Assembly (NCBI GenBank): GCA_025463215.1
Contig: JAOBWF010000296.1
Coordinates: 20,439 to 84,438 of the forward strand
Length of the DNA: 64,000 nt
Direction: 5' to 3'
Source: Acidobacteriota bacterium
GTDB lineage: Bacteria; Acidobacteriota; Vicinamibacteria; Vicinamibacterales; CAVVIG01
A program made the position numbers and the translations under genes. The notes beneath the pieces are model-generated. The model ran no database searches and had not been told where the DNA came from. It saw nothing but the letters and a program-made list of their open reading frames with translations. Each line of letters starts with the position of its first letter. Position 1 is the stretch's first letter. This document shows positions 62,814 to 64,000 of the stretch, piece after piece.

Positions 62814-64000
62814 TCACTGCTTCTTGAGGAGCAGGCATCCAAGCGGCGGGACGGTGAGCGAGATCGAGTGCTCGAAGCCGTGCGCCGCGATCGGTTCCGA
62901 CGGGACGCCGCCCTGATTACCGACGTTGCCGCCGCCGTAGACCGCTGCGTCGCTGTTCAGCCGCTCCGCGTAGTAGCCGGCCTCTGGCACGCCGATGCGG
63001 TACGCCCGCCGCGGCACGGGAGTGAAGTTGAACAGCATCACGACGAAGTCACGGCAATCCTTGGCATAGCGCACGATCGACACGATGCTGTTCTCGTTGT
63101 CGTTGGCGTCGATCCAGCGGAAACCGGCGGCTTCGAAGTCCACCTGGTGCAGCGCCGGCTCCGCCTGGTAATGGCGATTCAGATCCTGGACGTACTGGCG
63201 GATCGCGGCGTGCGCCGGATCGTCGAGCAGGTGCCAGTCGAGGCTGCGATCGTGGTTCCACTCGCGCCACTGCGCGAACTCCGCGCCCATGAACAGCAGC
63301 TTCTTGCCCGGGTGGCCGAACATGTAGCCGTAGAGCACGCGCACCGACGCGTACTTCTGCCAGGCGTCGCCCGGCATCTTGTCGATCAGCGATCGCTTGC
63401 CATGCACGACTTCGTCGTGCGAGAACGGCAGGATGAAGTTCTCGGTGTGCATGTAGAGCGCCGAAAAGGTGACGCGATTGTGGTGCCAGCGCCGGTGGAT
63501 CGGATCCTCGCGCATGTACTCGAGGATGTCGTGCATCCACCCCATGTTCCACTTGTAGGTGAAGCCGAGGCCGCCGAGGTGCACCGGGCGGCTGACGCCG
63601 GGAAACGAGGTCGACTCCTCCGCCGCCGTCATCGTGCCGGGATGCTCGCCGTGGGTCAGGCTGTTCAGCTGCTGCAGGAACGTGATCGCCTCGAGGTTCT
63701 CGCGGCCGCCGAATCGGTTCGGAATCCACTGCCCCGGCTGCCGCGAATAATCGAGATAGAGCATCGAGGCGACCGCGTCCACGCGCAGGCCGTCGATGTG
63801 GTACTCCTCGAGCCAGAACAGCGCGTTCGACAGCAGGAAGTTGCGGACCTCGTTGCGGCCGTAGTTGAAGATCAGCGTGCCCCAGTCCTGGTGCTCGCCC
63901 TGGCGCGGATCCTCGTGCTCGAACAACGCCGTGCCGTCGAAGCGCGCCAGACCGTGCGCGTCTTTCGGAAAATGTCCCGGTACCCAGTCGAGGATCACGC
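62814..64000 (-). CDS. glgB: 1,4-alpha-glucan branching enzyme, C-terminal part (partial)
   Basis: 395 residues visible, N terminus beyond the window end. GH13 core: WVPGHFPKD, nucleophile Asp in [17 protein letters not shown], acid/base Glu in MTAAEEST, transition-state Asp in [10 protein letters not shown]. The C-terminal beta-sandwich ([18 protein letters not shown]) ends at LLLKKQ. Introduces alpha-1,6 branches into glycogen. The MFS gene follows closely on the same strand. Confidence 0.96.
   Translation of the reverse strand, partial: VILDWVPGHFPKDAHGLARFDGTALFEHEDPRQGEHQDWGTLIFNYGRNEVRNFLLSNALFWLEEYHIDGLRVDAVASMLYLDYSRQPGQWIPNRFGGRENLEAITFLQQLNSLTHGEHPGTMTAAEESTSFPGVSRPVHLGGLGFTYKWNMGWMHDILEYMREDPIHRRWHHNRVTFSALYMHTENFILPFSHDEVVHGKRSLIDKMPGDAWQKYASVRVLYGYMFGHPGKKLLFMGAEFAQWREWNHDRSLDWHLLDDPAHAAIRQYVQDLNRHYQAEPALHQVDFEAAGFRWIDANDNENSIVSIVRYAKDCRDFVVMLFNFTPVPRRAYRIGVPEAGYYAERLNSDAAVYGGGNVGNQGGVPSEPIAAHGFEHSISLTVPPLGCLLLKKQ

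Overview
The window is a GC-rich bacterial chromosome segment. I infer an Acidobacteriota genome of the Vicinamibacterales (subgroup 6) type. The reasons are Oar-like TonB receptors with an N-terminal carboxypeptidase-regulatory domain, paired PQQ dehydrogenases, multihaem cytochromes, DUF5916 and DUF1259 proteins and many Tat-exported oxidoreductases. Taxonomy is inferred from gene content only. No rRNA, tRNA, CRISPR array, phage or intact insertion sequence was seen.

Layout. 0-14.5 kb: two cassettes pair a TonB-dependent receptor with a periplasmic PQQ dehydrogenase (the second adds a small cytochrome c). They flank a LytS/LytTR two-component pair. A metallo-beta-lactamase-fold protein with altered metal ligands and a Tat-exported FMN 2-hydroxyacid dehydrogenase carrying a CxxCH follow. 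14.6-23.7 kb: a tightly packed, minus-strand, eight-gene unit. In transcription order it encodes octahaem cytochrome, DUF5916 beta-barrel, OmpR-type regulator, sensor kinase, exported phosphatase-like protein, DUF1259 protein, second octahaem cytochrome and YVTN beta-propeller. Two matching CTGAC/GTCAG repeat sites lie in front of the first gene and in front of the regulator. 23.8-27 kb, plus sites near 32.4 and 36.8 kb: a graveyard of truncated or frameshifted genes (MFS, SDR, TMEM175-like, P-loop ATPase) among intact small genes. 27.3-43 kb: single-gene oxidoreductases, regulators, an RsbQ-like hydrolase translationally coupled to a PAS histidine kinase, and DUF899/DUF2182. 43-48.3 kb: an aldo/keto reductase, a three-gene proton-translocating transhydrogenase operon (pntAA-pntAB-pntB) and a glutathione-independent formaldehyde dehydrogenase. 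48.6-56 kb: two Tat-exported aldo/keto reductases followed by a PaoABC-like periplasmic molybdenum aldehyde dehydrogenase with its own membrane cytochrome b. 56-64 kb: a MarR/SDR divergent pair, a small rhodanese, a lipoprotein, mug, an EVE protein, an M19 dipeptidase, an unknown exported protein, an MFS transporter and the C-terminal part of glgB.

The observation I rate highest is the rhodanese at 57502-57822 (minus). Its reading frame carries an in-frame UGA at a position where relatives, as I recall them, have Cys. The UGA is followed at the right distance by a perfect 7-bp stem with a GGUCA loop, as expected of a bacterial SECIS element. I read it as a selenocysteine-containing rhodanese that standard gene calling would split. 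Second is the octahaem cytochrome/DUF5916/two-component operon, which could be a novel outer-membrane electron conduit under dedicated regulation.

Throughout, periplasmic oxidation dominates: PQQ enzymes, exported FMN enzyme, Mo enzyme, formaldehyde dehydrogenase, cytochromes and transhydrogenase. Start sites were chosen from ribosome-binding sites, overlap with upstream genes and signal peptides, and are noted where uncertain.
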